Below are positions 7,000 to 13,484 of a DNA stretch of 19,588 nucleotides, in pieces. Location of the stretch: assembly GCA_934675115.1 (NCBI GenBank), contig CAKUPH010000038.1, positions 1-19,588 of the forward strand, written 5' to 3'. A program made the position numbers and the translations under genes. Each line of letters begins with the position of its first letter. Positions within the stretch are counted from its first letter, which is position 1. The notes beneath the pieces were generated by a model. That model had not been told where the DNA came from. It saw only the letters and a list, made by a program, of their open reading frames with translations, and ran no database searches. This DNA is from an uncultured Oscillospiraceae bacterium. Its GTDB lineage: Bacteria > Bacillota > Clostridia > Oscillospirales > Oscillospiraceae.

Positions 7000-7423
7000 T
7001 CTTGTTGTCCTTCAGCAGGTCTCGGATCTCGGTGAGCAGCTTTTCCTCGTTGGAGGGCTCGGGAGGGGGCGCGGGCTCCTCTTCCTTCTTCTTGTGGAGC
7101 TTGTTGATGCCCTTGATGAGGCAGAAGATCACAAAGGCGATGATGATGAAGTCCAGCACCACGGCGATGAGGTTGCCGAAGTTGACGGCCACCTCGGGGG
7201 AGGTGACTTCGCCGGCGGCGTCCACCACGGCGGCCTTCAGCACCCATTTCCACGCGGAGAAGTCCACGCCGCCGGTGAGGATGGAGACGAAGGGCATGAT
7301 GATGTCGTTGACCAGAGAAGTGGTGATTTTACCGAAAGCGCCGCCGATGACAACGCCGACGGCCATGTCCAGCACGTTGCCGCGCATGGCAAAGGCTTTG
7401 AATTCTTCCAGAAGCTTTTTCAT
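6992..7423 (-). CDS. mscL: large-conductance mechanosensitive channel
   Basis: Pentameric inner-membrane channel that opens under membrane tension to release solutes during hypo-osmotic shock. The N-terminal helix and pore-lining first transmembrane segment read [20 protein letters not shown] and continue IGGAFGKI (about 6-32). NDIIMPF (39-45) is the family hallmark. The second membrane helix is at about 82-106 ([20 protein letters not shown]), followed by a lysine/glutamate/proline-rich linker and a C-terminal helix ([12 protein letters not shown]). The length of 143 residues is normal. AAGGTG precedes the ATG by 9 bp. The gene starts 30 bp after serS with no terminator between them and overlaps the next gene by 8 bp, so it is probably part of an operon. 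Confidence 0.96.
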   Translation of the reverse strand: MKKLLEEFKAFAMRGNVLDMAVGVVIGGAFGKITTSLVNDIIMPFVSILTGGVDFSAWKWVLKAAVVDAAGEVTSPEVAVNFGNLIAVVLDFIIIAFVIFCLIKGINKLHKKKEEEPAPPPEPSNEEKLLTEIRDLLKDNKNG

Positions 7424-7453
7424 ATCTGATTCACCTTACAGCAGTTTTTATTT

Positions 7454-8755
7454 TCAGTGCTTGGGGGTGAGCACCTTGGTGCCGCCCATGTAGGGCCACA
7501 GGACCTCGGGGATGGTGACGGAGCCGTCGGCCTGAAGGTTGTTCTCCAGGAAGGCAATGAGCATCCGGGGGGGAGCCACCACAGTGTTGTTCAGGGTGTG
7601 GGGCAGGTAAGTGCCGTTTTCGCCCTTGACGCGCATCTTCAGGCGGCGGGCCTGCGCGTCGCCCAGATTGGAGCAGGAGCAGACCTCGAAATACTTCTGC
7701 TGGCGGGGGGACCACGCCTCAATGTCGCAGGACTTGACCTTCAGATCGGCCAGATCGCCGGAGCAGCACTCCAGCTGGCGGACGGGAATGTCCATGGAGC
7801 GGAACAGCTCCACGGAGTAGCGCCACATCTTCTCGTACCAGTCCATGGAGTCCTCGGGCTTGCAGACCACGATCATTTCCTGCTTCTCGAACTGGTGGAT
7901 GCGGTAAACGCCGCGCTCCTCGATGCCGTGGGAGCCCTTTTCCTTGCGGAAGCAGGGGGAGTAGGAGGTGAGAGTCTGGGGCAGCTTGTCCTCGGGAATG
8001 ATCTGGTCGATGAACTTGCCGATCATGGAGTGCTCGCTGGTGCCGATGAGGTAGAGGTCCTCGCCCTCAATCTTATACATCATGGCATCCATGTCGGTCT
8101 GGCTCATGACGCCCTCCACCACGTTGCCGTGGATCATGAAGGGGGGGATGCAGAAGGTGAAGCCCTTGTTGATCATGAAGTCACGGGCGTAGGCCAGCAC
8201 GGCTTCGTGGAGCCGGGCAATGTCGCCCAGCAGGTAGTAGAAGCCCGCGCCGGACACCCGGCCTGCGGAGTCCATGTCCACGCCGTCAAAGGACTCCATG
8301 ATCTCGGTGTGGTAGGGCACCTCGAAATCGGGCACCTTCGGCTCGCCGAAGCGCTGGACTTCAACGTTATAGCTGTCGTCCGGGCCGATAGGCACAGAGG
8401 GGTCGATGATGTTGGGAATCTGGAGCATGATGTGGCGGATCTCGGCGGCCAGCTTGTCCTCCAGCACCTCCAGCTCGGCAAGGCGGTCGGCGTTGGCTTT
8501 GACCTGCGCTTTGGCGGCCTCGGCCTCCTCCAGCTTAGAGGGGTCCTTCTTGGCCTGACCCATGAGCATGCCCACCTGCTTGGACAGGGTGTTGCGGGCG
8601 GCCCGGAGGTTGTTGGCCTCGGTCATGGCGTCGCGGTTCTGGCGGTCCAGATCGAGAACCTGATCTACCAGCGGGAGCTTTTCGTCCTGAAACTTCTTCT
8701 TGATGTTCTCCTTGACGGCTTCCGGGTTTTCACGGACAAATTTGATGTCTAACAT
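7454..8755 (-). CDS. serS: serine--tRNA ligase (class II), archaeal-like subtype
   Basis: Charges tRNA-Ser (and tRNA-Sec if present). The 433-residue protein starts MLDIKFVRENPEAVKENI as is usual. An N-terminal antiparallel coiled coil (about 30-110) contacts the long variable arm of tRNA-Ser. The catalytic core contains GTSEHSM (238-244), motif 2 CFRKEKGSHGIEERGVYRIH (268-287), followed by QFEKQE (288-293), and motif 3 around HTLNNTVVAPPRML. Typical bacterial enzymes read TAEVP and FRSEAGSAGRDTRG at these places, so this is closer to the archaeal/eukaryotic spelling as I remember it. GAGG lies 4-5 bp before the ATG. No T-box is visible in the 185 bp upstream, which instead hold hairpins and a parS-like site. 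Confidence 0.95.
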   Translation of the reverse strand: MLDIKFVRENPEAVKENIKKKFQDEKLPLVDQVLDLDRQNRDAMTEANNLRAARNTLSKQVGMLMGQAKKDPSKLEEAEAAKAQVKANADRLAELEVLEDKLAAEIRHIMLQIPNIIDPSVPIGPDDSYNVEVQRFGEPKVPDFEVPYHTEIMESFDGVDMDSAGRVSGAGFYYLLGDIARLHEAVLAYARDFMINKGFTFCIPPFMIHGNVVEGVMSQTDMDAMMYKIEGEDLYLIGTSEHSMIGKFIDQIIPEDKLPQTLTSYSPCFRKEKGSHGIEERGVYRIHQFEKQEMIVVCKPEDSMDWYEKMWRYSVELFRSMDIPVRQLECCSGDLADLKVKSCDIEAWSPRQQKYFEVCSCSNLGDAQARRLKMRVKGENGTYLPHTLNNTVVAPPRMLIAFLENNLQADGSVTIPEVLWPYMGGTKVLTPKH

Positions 8756-8820
8756 ATTTCCTCACCTTTTTGAAATGTTGTTGGATGCGTTTTGTTGCGG
8801 TGTTAAAAACTCTCGTCCAC

Positions 8821-8913
8821 CCCGTAGGGCGGAAAGGGCATCCGGGAAAACTGGTTTTCCCGGAAGGCGCGTCGCGTCAGCGATAATAGCGTTTCCGCAG
8901 AAACGCTCGCGCC
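8821..8913. repeat. hairpin cluster upstream of serS
   Basis: The gap 8756-8940 holds no gene. It contains a perfect 10-bp hairpin TCCGGGAAAA/TTTTCCCGGA (8841-8850, 8855-8864) and an 8-bp hairpin AGCGTTTC/GAAACGCT (8888-8895, 8900-8907). The latter is bracketed by a long-range GGCGCG/CGCGCC type pairing. Read on the - strand, this follows the ParB-coupled gene and precedes serS, so it may act as mRNA 3' end or stabiliser. No clear U-tract adjoins the stems, and a serS promoter was not identified. Confidence 0.5.
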
Positions 8914-8915
8914 TA

Positions 8916-8931
8916 AGTTTCACGTGAAACA
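8916..8931. promoter_or_regulatory. parS site (one mismatch)
   Basis: AGTTTCACGTGAAACA differs from the canonical parS TGTTTCACGTGAAACA only at the first base. It lies just beyond the stop codon of the ParB-coupled gene, about 1.5 kb from the next parS. It is a likely ParB loading site. Confidence 0.85.
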
Positions 8932-8940
8932 TACCTCTGT

Positions 8941-9543
8941 TTACGGCAGCAGCGCGCTGACGGTCTCCGGCTGGAGATAACCGCCCTCCGTCAGAGTCTC
9001 GCAGACGCCCTGGAGCCAGCTGCGGACATTTTCGTCCGTCGGGGCGGCGTAGTTGGCGGAACCGGCCAGAGTCTGCAAAATTCCGGCGCAGGTCTCGCAG
9101 TCTCCGCCCTGATAGGCGATGCTCAGAGACAAGAGGGCTTCGGCGGTGCCGGCCTGCGCGCTGGTAGCCTGATAGTCCGCGTCAAGCCCCTCATAAAGGG
9201 CCTGCCACTGCTCGCTGTCCGCCCGGGCGGTTTCCAGCTCCTGCGTCAGGCGCTGATTTTCGTCGTCCAGCGCCTGATTTTCCTCAATGAGCTGGTCCAG
9301 CGACTGATAGGACGTGATGGAGTCCCGCAGGTGGTCCAGTGCCACGTCGTTGTTCCGCTGCTGGATGAAGTAGGCCAGCAGCAGCATCAAAAACGCCGCG
9401 GCAAACAGAATAGCCAGATAGGTGAACACCGACGCGCCGTGATTTTTGGGCTTCTGCGGGGGAGTGGACTTTGTTTCCTCCGGCTTTTTGACGCTCTGCG
9501 TCTCTTCGGTGCTGGGTTCGGGCTGCTTCGGGGTGTCGCTCAT
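8941..9543 (-). CDS. parB-coupled single-pass membrane coiled-coil protein, unknown function
   Basis: Not a family I can name. The 200-residue protein has a Pro/Glu/Lys-rich N-terminus (1-36, probably cytoplasmic) and one transmembrane helix at about 38-60. A likely coiled coil follows (64-115, repeated EENQALDDENQRL pattern), then a helical C-terminal part (133-200) with a CxxC pair (C149-C152) and C181. Part of that domain (AEALLSLSIAYQGGD) recalls TPR-like helices. Its ATG overlaps the parB stop as ATGA, and AAAGGAGG lies inside the parB end, so the two are translationally coupled. It is followed by a parS-like site. The setting suggests a role at the membrane linked to partition or division, but that is inference. 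Confidence 0.82.
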   Translation of the reverse strand: MSDTPKQPEPSTEETQSVKKPEETKSTPPQKPKNHGASVFTYLAILFAAAFLMLLLAYFIQQRNNDVALDHLRDSITSYQSLDQLIEENQALDDENQRLTQELETARADSEQWQALYEGLDADYQATSAQAGTAEALLSLSIAYQGGDCETCAGILQTLAGSANYAAPTDENVRSWLQGVCETLTEGGYLQPETVSALLP

Positions 9544-10442
9544 TCCTCCGCTCCTCCTTTGGAAAGTCTGGTTTTCGCGGAGGGGGGCAGGGTCTCCAGC
9601 AGATCGAGCAGGGCGTTCAGATCGTCCACGTCGTAAAATTCCAGCTGAAGGCGGCCCTTTTTCCGGCCGGAGGTAATGGTGACCTTCCGGCCCAGCCGCT
9701 CGCCCAGAGATTTTTCCACCGCTTCGATGTAAATGCGGTTCTCATCCTCGGGTTTCGGCTTTTTCTCCTTGTGCTCCAGCGTGAACTTCTTGGCGGCGTC
9801 CTCCGCCTGACGGACGGACATGCCCTGCTCGGCCACCAGCTGAGCAAAGGTAATCTGGGCCTTTTCGCCCTCTACCATGAGGACGGCACGGCCATGTCCG
9901 GCAGAAAGGCGGCCGTCCACCAGCATTTCCCGCACCGCGGGGGGCAGGGAAGTGAGCCGCAGGGCGTTGGCGATGGCGGGACGGGACTTGCCCATCCGCT
10001 TGGCTACCTCTTCCTGCGTCATGGAGTAGTCGGTGAGGAGCACCAGATAGCCCTCCGCTTCCTCCATGGGATTCAGGTCCTCCCGCTGGAGGTTTTCAAT
10101 CAGTCCCAGCTCCATGACCTTCTTGTCGTCGGCCTCGATGATGACCGCCGGGACCTCCATCAGCCCCGCCAGCTTGGCGGCCCGCCAGCGGCGCTCGCCG
10201 GCGATGATCTGGTAGTAGCCGGAGGACAGGCGGCGGACGGTGAGAGGCTGGATAATGCCGTGCTCCCGGATGGAGTCGGCCAGATCCATCAATGATTCGT
10301 CGTCAAACCGCTTCCGCGGCTGATTCAGGCCCGGCTCCACCTGTGAGATGGGCAGGAATATGGAGCCTGCCTCCGGGGTCTGCAAGGCGGCGTCCCCCAT
10401 GAGGGCGCCCAGCCCCTTGCCCAGGCCCTTGGCCTTTGGCAT
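9540..10442 (-). CDS. parB: chromosome-partition protein ParB (Spo0J)
   Basis: CTP-dependent sliding clamp that loads at parS and organises the origin region. The 300-residue protein begins GLGKGLGALMG (6-16), the ParA-contacting tail. The CTP-binding boxes are AGERR (81-85) and ENLQR (116-120). The helix-turn-helix covers about 141-166 with GKSRPAIANALRL. The residues that set ParB versus Noc specificity are R154, A160, S165 and G182 (AGHGRA), which fit ParB. A C-terminal dimer domain follows a Lys-rich linker (222-230). The ribosome site AAAGGA lies 9 bp before the start. parA lies 53 bp upstream with a parS site between them, and the next gene overlaps the parB stop by 4 bp. Confidence 0.95.
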   Translation of the reverse strand: MPKAKGLGKGLGALMGDAALQTPEAGSIFLPISQVEPGLNQPRKRFDDESLMDLADSIREHGIIQPLTVRRLSSGYYQIIAGERRWRAAKLAGLMEVPAVIIEADDKKVMELGLIENLQREDLNPMEEAEGYLVLLTDYSMTQEEVAKRMGKSRPAIANALRLTSLPPAVREMLVDGRLSAGHGRAVLMVEGEKAQITFAQLVAEQGMSVRQAEDAAKKFTLEHKEKKPKPEDENRIYIEAVEKSLGERLGRKVTITSGRKKGRLQLEFYDVDDLNALLDLLETLPPSAKTRLSKGGAEE

Positions 10443-10471
10443 GTGGCAACATCCTTTCTATCTGAAGTCGG

Positions 10472-10487
10472 TGTTTCACGTGAAACA
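10472..10487. promoter_or_regulatory. parS site (perfect)
   Basis: TGTTTCACGTGAAACA is identical to the canonical 16-bp parS palindrome. It sits in the 53-bp gap between the parA stop and the parB start. Confidence 0.95.
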
Positions 10488-10495
10488 CCGGGAAT

Positions 10496-11251
10496 TTACC
10501 TGTTTCGTTTCAAAAACTCCTTTGCCGCCAACTCGTAGGCCTCGGCTCCCCGGGAGAGCTTGTCGTACTCGCTCACCGGCTTGCCGTGGCTGGGGGCCTC
10601 GGACAGGCGGACGTTCCGGGGAATGACGGCGGCGTACACCTTGCCGGGAAAGTGGCGCTTGACCTCCTCCGCCACCTGCATGGAAAGGTTGGTGCGGCCG
10701 TCGTACATGGTGAGCAGAACGCCCTCCAGCTCCAGCGCCGGGTTCAGCGACCGCTTGGCCAGCCGCACGGTGTACAGCAGGTCGGACAGGCCCTCCAGCG
10801 CGTAATACTCGCACTGGACGGGGACCAGCAGGGTGTCGGCGGCGCACAGGGCGTCCAGCGTCAGCAGCTCCAGCGACGGCGGGCAGTCGATGAAAATGTA
10901 GTCGTAGGCGTCCTTGATGGCGTCCAGCGCGTCCTTCAGGCGGTACTCCCGGCGGTCAAGGCCGATGAGTTCCACCGTCGCGCCGGACAGGGCCTTGTTG
11001 GAGGGCAGCACGTCCGCCCAGCGGGTGGAGACGATGGCCTTCTGGATCTCCGCGTTCCCCATGATCACGTCGTAGATGCTGGGGGAGCAGGATTTGTCCA
11101 CACCAAAGCCGGAGGTGGCGTTGCCCTGGGGGTCGAAGTCGCACACCAGCACCCGGCACTTCTGGGCGGTCAGCGACGCGGCCAGATTTACGCAGGTGGT
11201 GGTCTTTCCCACGCCGCCCTTCTGATTGACGATTGCAACGGTTTTAGCCAT
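10496..11251 (-). CDS. parA: chromosome-partition ATPase ParA (Soj)
   Basis: Walker-type ATPase that binds DNA non-specifically as an ATP dimer and moves ParB-parS complexes; in Bacillus, Soj also affects DnaA. The length of 251 residues is typical. It starts AKTVAIVNQ and has the deviant Walker A KGGVGKTT (11-18) with the signature lysine K11. Switch I is CDFDPQGNAT (37-46) and Walker B is YIFIDCPPSLE. The C-terminus GAEAYELAAKEFLKR is like other Soj proteins. It has its own promoter (11315-11343) and a 57-base leader; the ribosome site just upstream (AAAGGCGGG) is weak. It is transcribed with parB. Confidence 0.96.
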   Translation of the reverse strand: MAKTVAIVNQKGGVGKTTTCVNLAASLTAQKCRVLVCDFDPQGNATSGFGVDKSCSPSIYDVIMGNAEIQKAIVSTRWADVLPSNKALSGATVELIGLDRREYRLKDALDAIKDAYDYIFIDCPPSLELLTLDALCAADTLLVPVQCEYYALEGLSDLLYTVRLAKRSLNPALELEGVLLTMYDGRTNLSMQVAEEVKRHFPGKVYAAVIPRNVRLSEAPSHGKPVSEYDKLSRGAEAYELAAKEFLKRNR

Positions 11252-11314
11252 AGGTTACCCGCCTTTCCCCGGCCCTAAACGGCCCGCCGGATGGTCTGAA
11301 ATGAAACAACCTAT

Positions 11315-11343
11315 ATTATATCGTGTTTCCGGCGGTATTTCAA
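11315..11343 (-). promoter_or_regulatory. sigma-A promoter of parA-parB
   Basis: TTGAAA (11343-11338), a 17-bp spacer and TATAAT (11320-11315) form a near-perfect promoter. The parS at 11373-11388 ends about 30 bp upstream of the -35, so ParB bound there could influence initiation. Confidence 0.9.
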
Positions 11344-11372
11344 CCCGCAGCCGCAAGAAATCGACGGGAAAT

Positions 11373-11388
11373 TGTTTCACGTGAAACA
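11373..11388. promoter_or_regulatory. parS site (perfect), upstream of the parA promoter
   Basis: Canonical TGTTTCACGTGAAACA. It lies 43 bp (start to start) from the parS nested in the noc terminator, close to four helical turns, so the two sites face roughly the same side of the DNA. Confidence 0.95.
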
Positions 11389-11394
11389 GGGCAG

Positions 11395-11443
11395 AAAAAA
11401 GCCGCGGCCCCGGCATGTTTCACGTGAAACACACCGGGGCCGC
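11395..11443 (-). terminator. intrinsic terminator of noc enclosing a parS site
   Basis: GCGGCCCCGG (11404-11413) and CCGGGGCCGC (11434-11443) form a perfect 10-bp GC stem. Read on the - strand, it is followed by GGC and six T (11400-11395). It begins 5 bp after the noc stop. The loop is a perfect parS flanked by CA on each side, and since parS is itself a palindrome the whole forms one long extended hairpin. Confidence 0.88.
11416..11431. promoter_or_regulatory. parS site (perfect), inside the noc terminator
   Basis: Canonical TGTTTCACGTGAAACA occupying the centre of the terminator hairpin at 11404-11443. Confidence 0.95.
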
Positions 11444-11447
11444 AGGC

Positions 11448-12275
11448 TCAGAGAGAGGGAGTAAAAGAGGAGGACTGCTTTGGAATGCGGATGGTGAGGA
11501 GGATTTCCTGTTCCGTCTCCTGCCGGCCGCACTGGGCATCCACGCCGGCGGAGTTCATAATGGAAAGACCTTTTTGAATGGTGTTGAGGAAAAGCCGCAC
11601 GTCCCGGGTGCGGTAGATGGGCGTCGCCCGGCGGAGGGGCTTGTCCGCCAGCGGCTTTGCCAGCCGGGCCACGTATTCCTCCGACTTCGCCACTGTCAGC
11701 CGCCGCCGGATCATGTGGGCGGCTGCCCGGCGCTGAAGCTTCGGGTCGTCCAGCCGGAGAAGGGCCCGGGCGTGGCGCTCGGACAGCCCCGCCGCCCGCA
11801 GGTCCGCCAGCACGTCGGCGGGCAGGCGGAGCAGCCGCAGCTTGTTGGCCACGGCGGACTGGGACTTGCCCACCCGGGCCGCCGCTTCCTCCTGCGAAAG
11901 GTGACAGTCGTCGATGAGCTTCCGGAGGGCAAGCGCTTCCTCCCAAAAGTCCAGATCCTTTCGCTGCACGTTTTCTACCAGCGCCAGCAGGGAAGAGGTA
12001 GGCTCGTCAGCCTGTATCTCAAGACAGGGGACGGTTTTCAGTCCGGCCATGGCCGCTGCCCGGAGCCGCCGCTCCCCAGCCACCAGCTCCCAGCCCGCCC
12101 CCGTCCGCCGGACGGAAAGGGGCTGCAAAATACCCAGCTGGGCAATAGACTTTGAAAGCTCCGCCAGCTCCTCCGGAGCGAACACTGTCCGGGGCTGGTT
12201 GGGGTTGGGGGCAATGGCGCTCACCGGCAGCTCCAACACCTGCCGCCCGTCGCTGTTTTTTCTGAAACCCAGCAT
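11448..12275 (-). CDS. noc: Noc-type ParB paralogue (nucleoid occlusion protein)
   Basis: ParB/Spo0J-family DNA-binding clamp. In Bacillus, Noc binds its own sites and keeps division away from the nucleoid. The 275-residue protein has PNQPRTVF (25-32), the CTP-binding GERR (67-70) and ENVQR (101-105). The helix-turn-helix is around 126-150. The four positions that separate Noc from ParB are Q139 (GKSQ), K145 (ANK), R150 and R167 (SERHAR). These match the Noc pattern Q/K/K/R with a conservative K-to-R change and differ from the neighbouring ParB. The N-terminus (MLGFRKNSDG) is short, with no clear amphipathic membrane helix as in Bacillus Noc. GGGAGG lies 9 bp before the ATG. It has its own promoter and terminator, so it is a single-gene unit upstream of parA. 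Confidence 0.88.
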   Translation of the reverse strand: MLGFRKNSDGRQVLELPVSAIAPNPNQPRTVFAPEELAELSKSIAQLGILQPLSVRRTGAGWELVAGERRLRAAAMAGLKTVPCLEIQADEPTSSLLALVENVQRKDLDFWEEALALRKLIDDCHLSQEEAAARVGKSQSAVANKLRLLRLPADVLADLRAAGLSERHARALLRLDDPKLQRRAAAHMIRRRLTVAKSEEYVARLAKPLADKPLRRATPIYRTRDVRLFLNTIQKGLSIMNSAGVDAQCGRQETEQEILLTIRIPKQSSSFTPSL

Positions 12276-12303
12276 AAAAAACCGCCTCCCGTTCGTTTGG
12301 CAA

Positions 12304-12312
12304 ATTATACCA
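12304..12312 (-). promoter_or_regulatory. extended -10 promoter of noc
   Basis: TGGTATAAT (12312-12304) is a perfect extended -10. The -35 is weak (TGAAAT, 12333-12328, 18-bp spacing). The promoter lies between the inverted repeats GCCTCCC (12284-12290) and GGGAGGC (12319-12325); the first contains the complement of the noc ribosome site, so the symmetry may be coincidental or may form an operator. Confidence 0.75.
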
Positions 12313-12374
12313 CGAAGTGGGAGGCGAATTTCATCGAAAGCTGGCCGGTATGAAGTTTTTCGCAGAGATATCCG

Positions 12375-13226
12375 TTATACCCGGAGGAAGCCCTTGCCGA
12401 AGATCTCGCTGGAGTTGGTGATGAGCATGAAGGCGTGGGGATCCAGAGACTTCAGGTGCCGCCGGAGGGTCACGGCCTGCGACTGGGACAGGGCGGCGAG
12501 GACCACCCACTTCTTCTCGTGGGAGTAGGCACCTTCGGCTTCCCAGTAGGTGGCGGAGCGGTTGAGGGTGTGGGTGATAAAGTCGCAGGCCTCCGCCGGG
12601 TGGGAGGTGACGACGATGAAGCTCTTACGGCGGTTCAGGGACTCGATGACGGTGTCCACCAGCACGCTCTTGAGGGCAAGGCCCAGCACGGAGCACAGGC
12701 CGGTCTCCACATTAAAGAACAGAAATGTGGAAGCCGCGATGAGCACGTCGGAGCAAAGTAGGGCACGGCCAATGTCCAGACTGGTGTACTTTTTCAGGAT
12801 CATGGCCAGAATGTCGGTGCCGCCGGTGGAGCCGTCCAGATTGAAGAGGATGGCGGAGCCGAGGGCGGGAAGGGCGACGGCGAAGAACAGCTCGAGAATT
12901 TTCTGGTCGGTCAGCGGGCCGCTCATCGGCACCAGCCAGCCCAGCGCCGACAGAATACCGGAGAACAGCAGGGAGCAGTACACCGTCCGCACACCGAAGC
13001 CGCGGTTGAGCACGACGAAGCCCAGCAGCAGAAACAGCAGGTTGATGACGGACGCGAAGGTGGATGAGCTGACGGCGGGGAAGATGGACGAGAGCACCAC
13101 GGCGATGCCGGTGACGCCGCCGGTGGAGAAGTGGTTGGGGAATTTGAAGAAATAGACGCCCACAGCCACCAGCGCGGTGCCCAGAGAAAGCCAGAGAAAT
13201 TCCTTGACGATCTGTTTTTTGGTCAT
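12375..13226 (-). CDS. YitT family membrane protein (DUF161 + DUF2179)
   Basis: Integral membrane protein of the YitT group; the function is not firmly known. The 283-residue protein shows the two internal DUF161 signatures FSTGGVTGIA (33-42) and GSTGGTDILA. Five to six hydrophobic helices cover about 9-190, for example LLFLLLGFVVL and LLFSGILSALGWLV. A soluble C-terminal DUF2179 domain (about 220-276) contains SHEKKWVVLAALS and ends HAFMLITNSSEIFGKGF. AAGGAG precedes the ATG by 11 bp. It is transcribed divergently from xpt with its own promoter and a short GC-rich leader. A role in small-molecule or ion transport is a common guess only. Confidence 0.9.
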   Translation of the reverse strand: MTKKQIVKEFLWLSLGTALVAVGVYFFKFPNHFSTGGVTGIAVVLSSIFPAVSSSTFASVINLLFLLLGFVVLNRGFGVRTVYCSLLFSGILSALGWLVPMSGPLTDQKILELFFAVALPALGSAILFNLDGSTGGTDILAMILKKYTSLDIGRALLCSDVLIAASTFLFFNVETGLCSVLGLALKSVLVDTVIESLNRRKSFIVVTSHPAEACDFITHTLNRSATYWEAEGAYSHEKKWVVLAALSQSQAVTLRRHLKSLDPHAFMLITNSSEIFGKGFLRV

Positions 13227-13245
13227 GATAAAAATTACTCCTTCT

Positions 13246-13274
13246 CCGGCGCAAAAAAAGGGCCGCGCCGGGCC
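13246..13274 (-). promoter_or_regulatory. alternative hairpins in the yitT leader
   Basis: On the - strand, GGCC (13274-13271) can pair with GGCC (13264-13261), followed by a run of T (13259-13253), as a small terminator. Alternatively CCGGCGC (13271-13265) pairs with GCGCCGG (13252-13246), placing the T run in the loop. The two folds exclude each other and the second ends just before the ribosome site. This looks like an attenuator, but the terminator stem is only 4 bp. Confidence 0.3.
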
Positions 13275-13304
13275 TCATAAACGGTGTTTTTACAAAGTGT
13301 AGAC

Positions 13305-13333
13305 ATTGTAACAGAAAAATGCAGAGAGGACAA
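13305..13333 (-). promoter_or_regulatory. promoter of yitT
   Basis: TTGTCC (13333-13328), 17-bp spacing and TACAAT (13310-13305). The -10 is part of a 9-bp sequence ATTGTAACA repeated in inverted form at the xpt promoter. The predicted leader is about 70 bases. Confidence 0.7.
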
Positions 13334-13376
13334 CAAAATCTGTGCAAAAAATAGAATGGTAACGGTGCGTTTTTTT

Positions 13377-13385
13377 TGTTACAAT
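13377..13385 (+). promoter_or_regulatory. extended -10 promoter of xpt
   Basis: TGTTACAAT is an extended -10 (TGN followed by TACAAT at 13380-13385) preceded by a run of T. No good -35 is seen. It is the mirror image of the yitT -10 region. Transcription from here gives a leader of roughly 130 bases before xpt. Confidence 0.6.
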
Positions 13386-13410
13386 AAACATACCCTCGTT
13401 TGACAAAATG

Positions 13411-13484
13411 CGGCAGGGGCCGAAGGCCCGGTGCGCACCTGAACATCCGCCAATGCTTCTTTAAAGAACTGAACGGATCTCTGC
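13411..13484 (+). promoter_or_regulatory. candidate structured leader RNA of xpt, unidentified
   Basis: The leader shows GGGCC/GGCCC (13417-13421, 13425-13429, loop GAA) inside CAGG/CCTG (13414-13417, 13438-13441). A second arm is ATCCG/CGGAT (13445-13449, 13474-13478) capped by TTCTTT/AAAGAA (13457-13468). GCAG (13413-13416) can alternatively pair with CTGC (13481-13484) to close a three-way junction. The conserved purine-riboswitch core (TTTCTACC and CCGTAAA) is absent. It may be a leader of another class or simply a folded UTR. Confidence 0.35.

Noticed and set aside
7457..8752. + strand open frame the length of serS
   Set aside because: It is an exact antisense shadow of SerRS with no start signal.
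8756..8940. T-box leader for serS
   Set aside because: There is no GGTGG-ACC core, specifier loop or terminator with U-tract in the gap.
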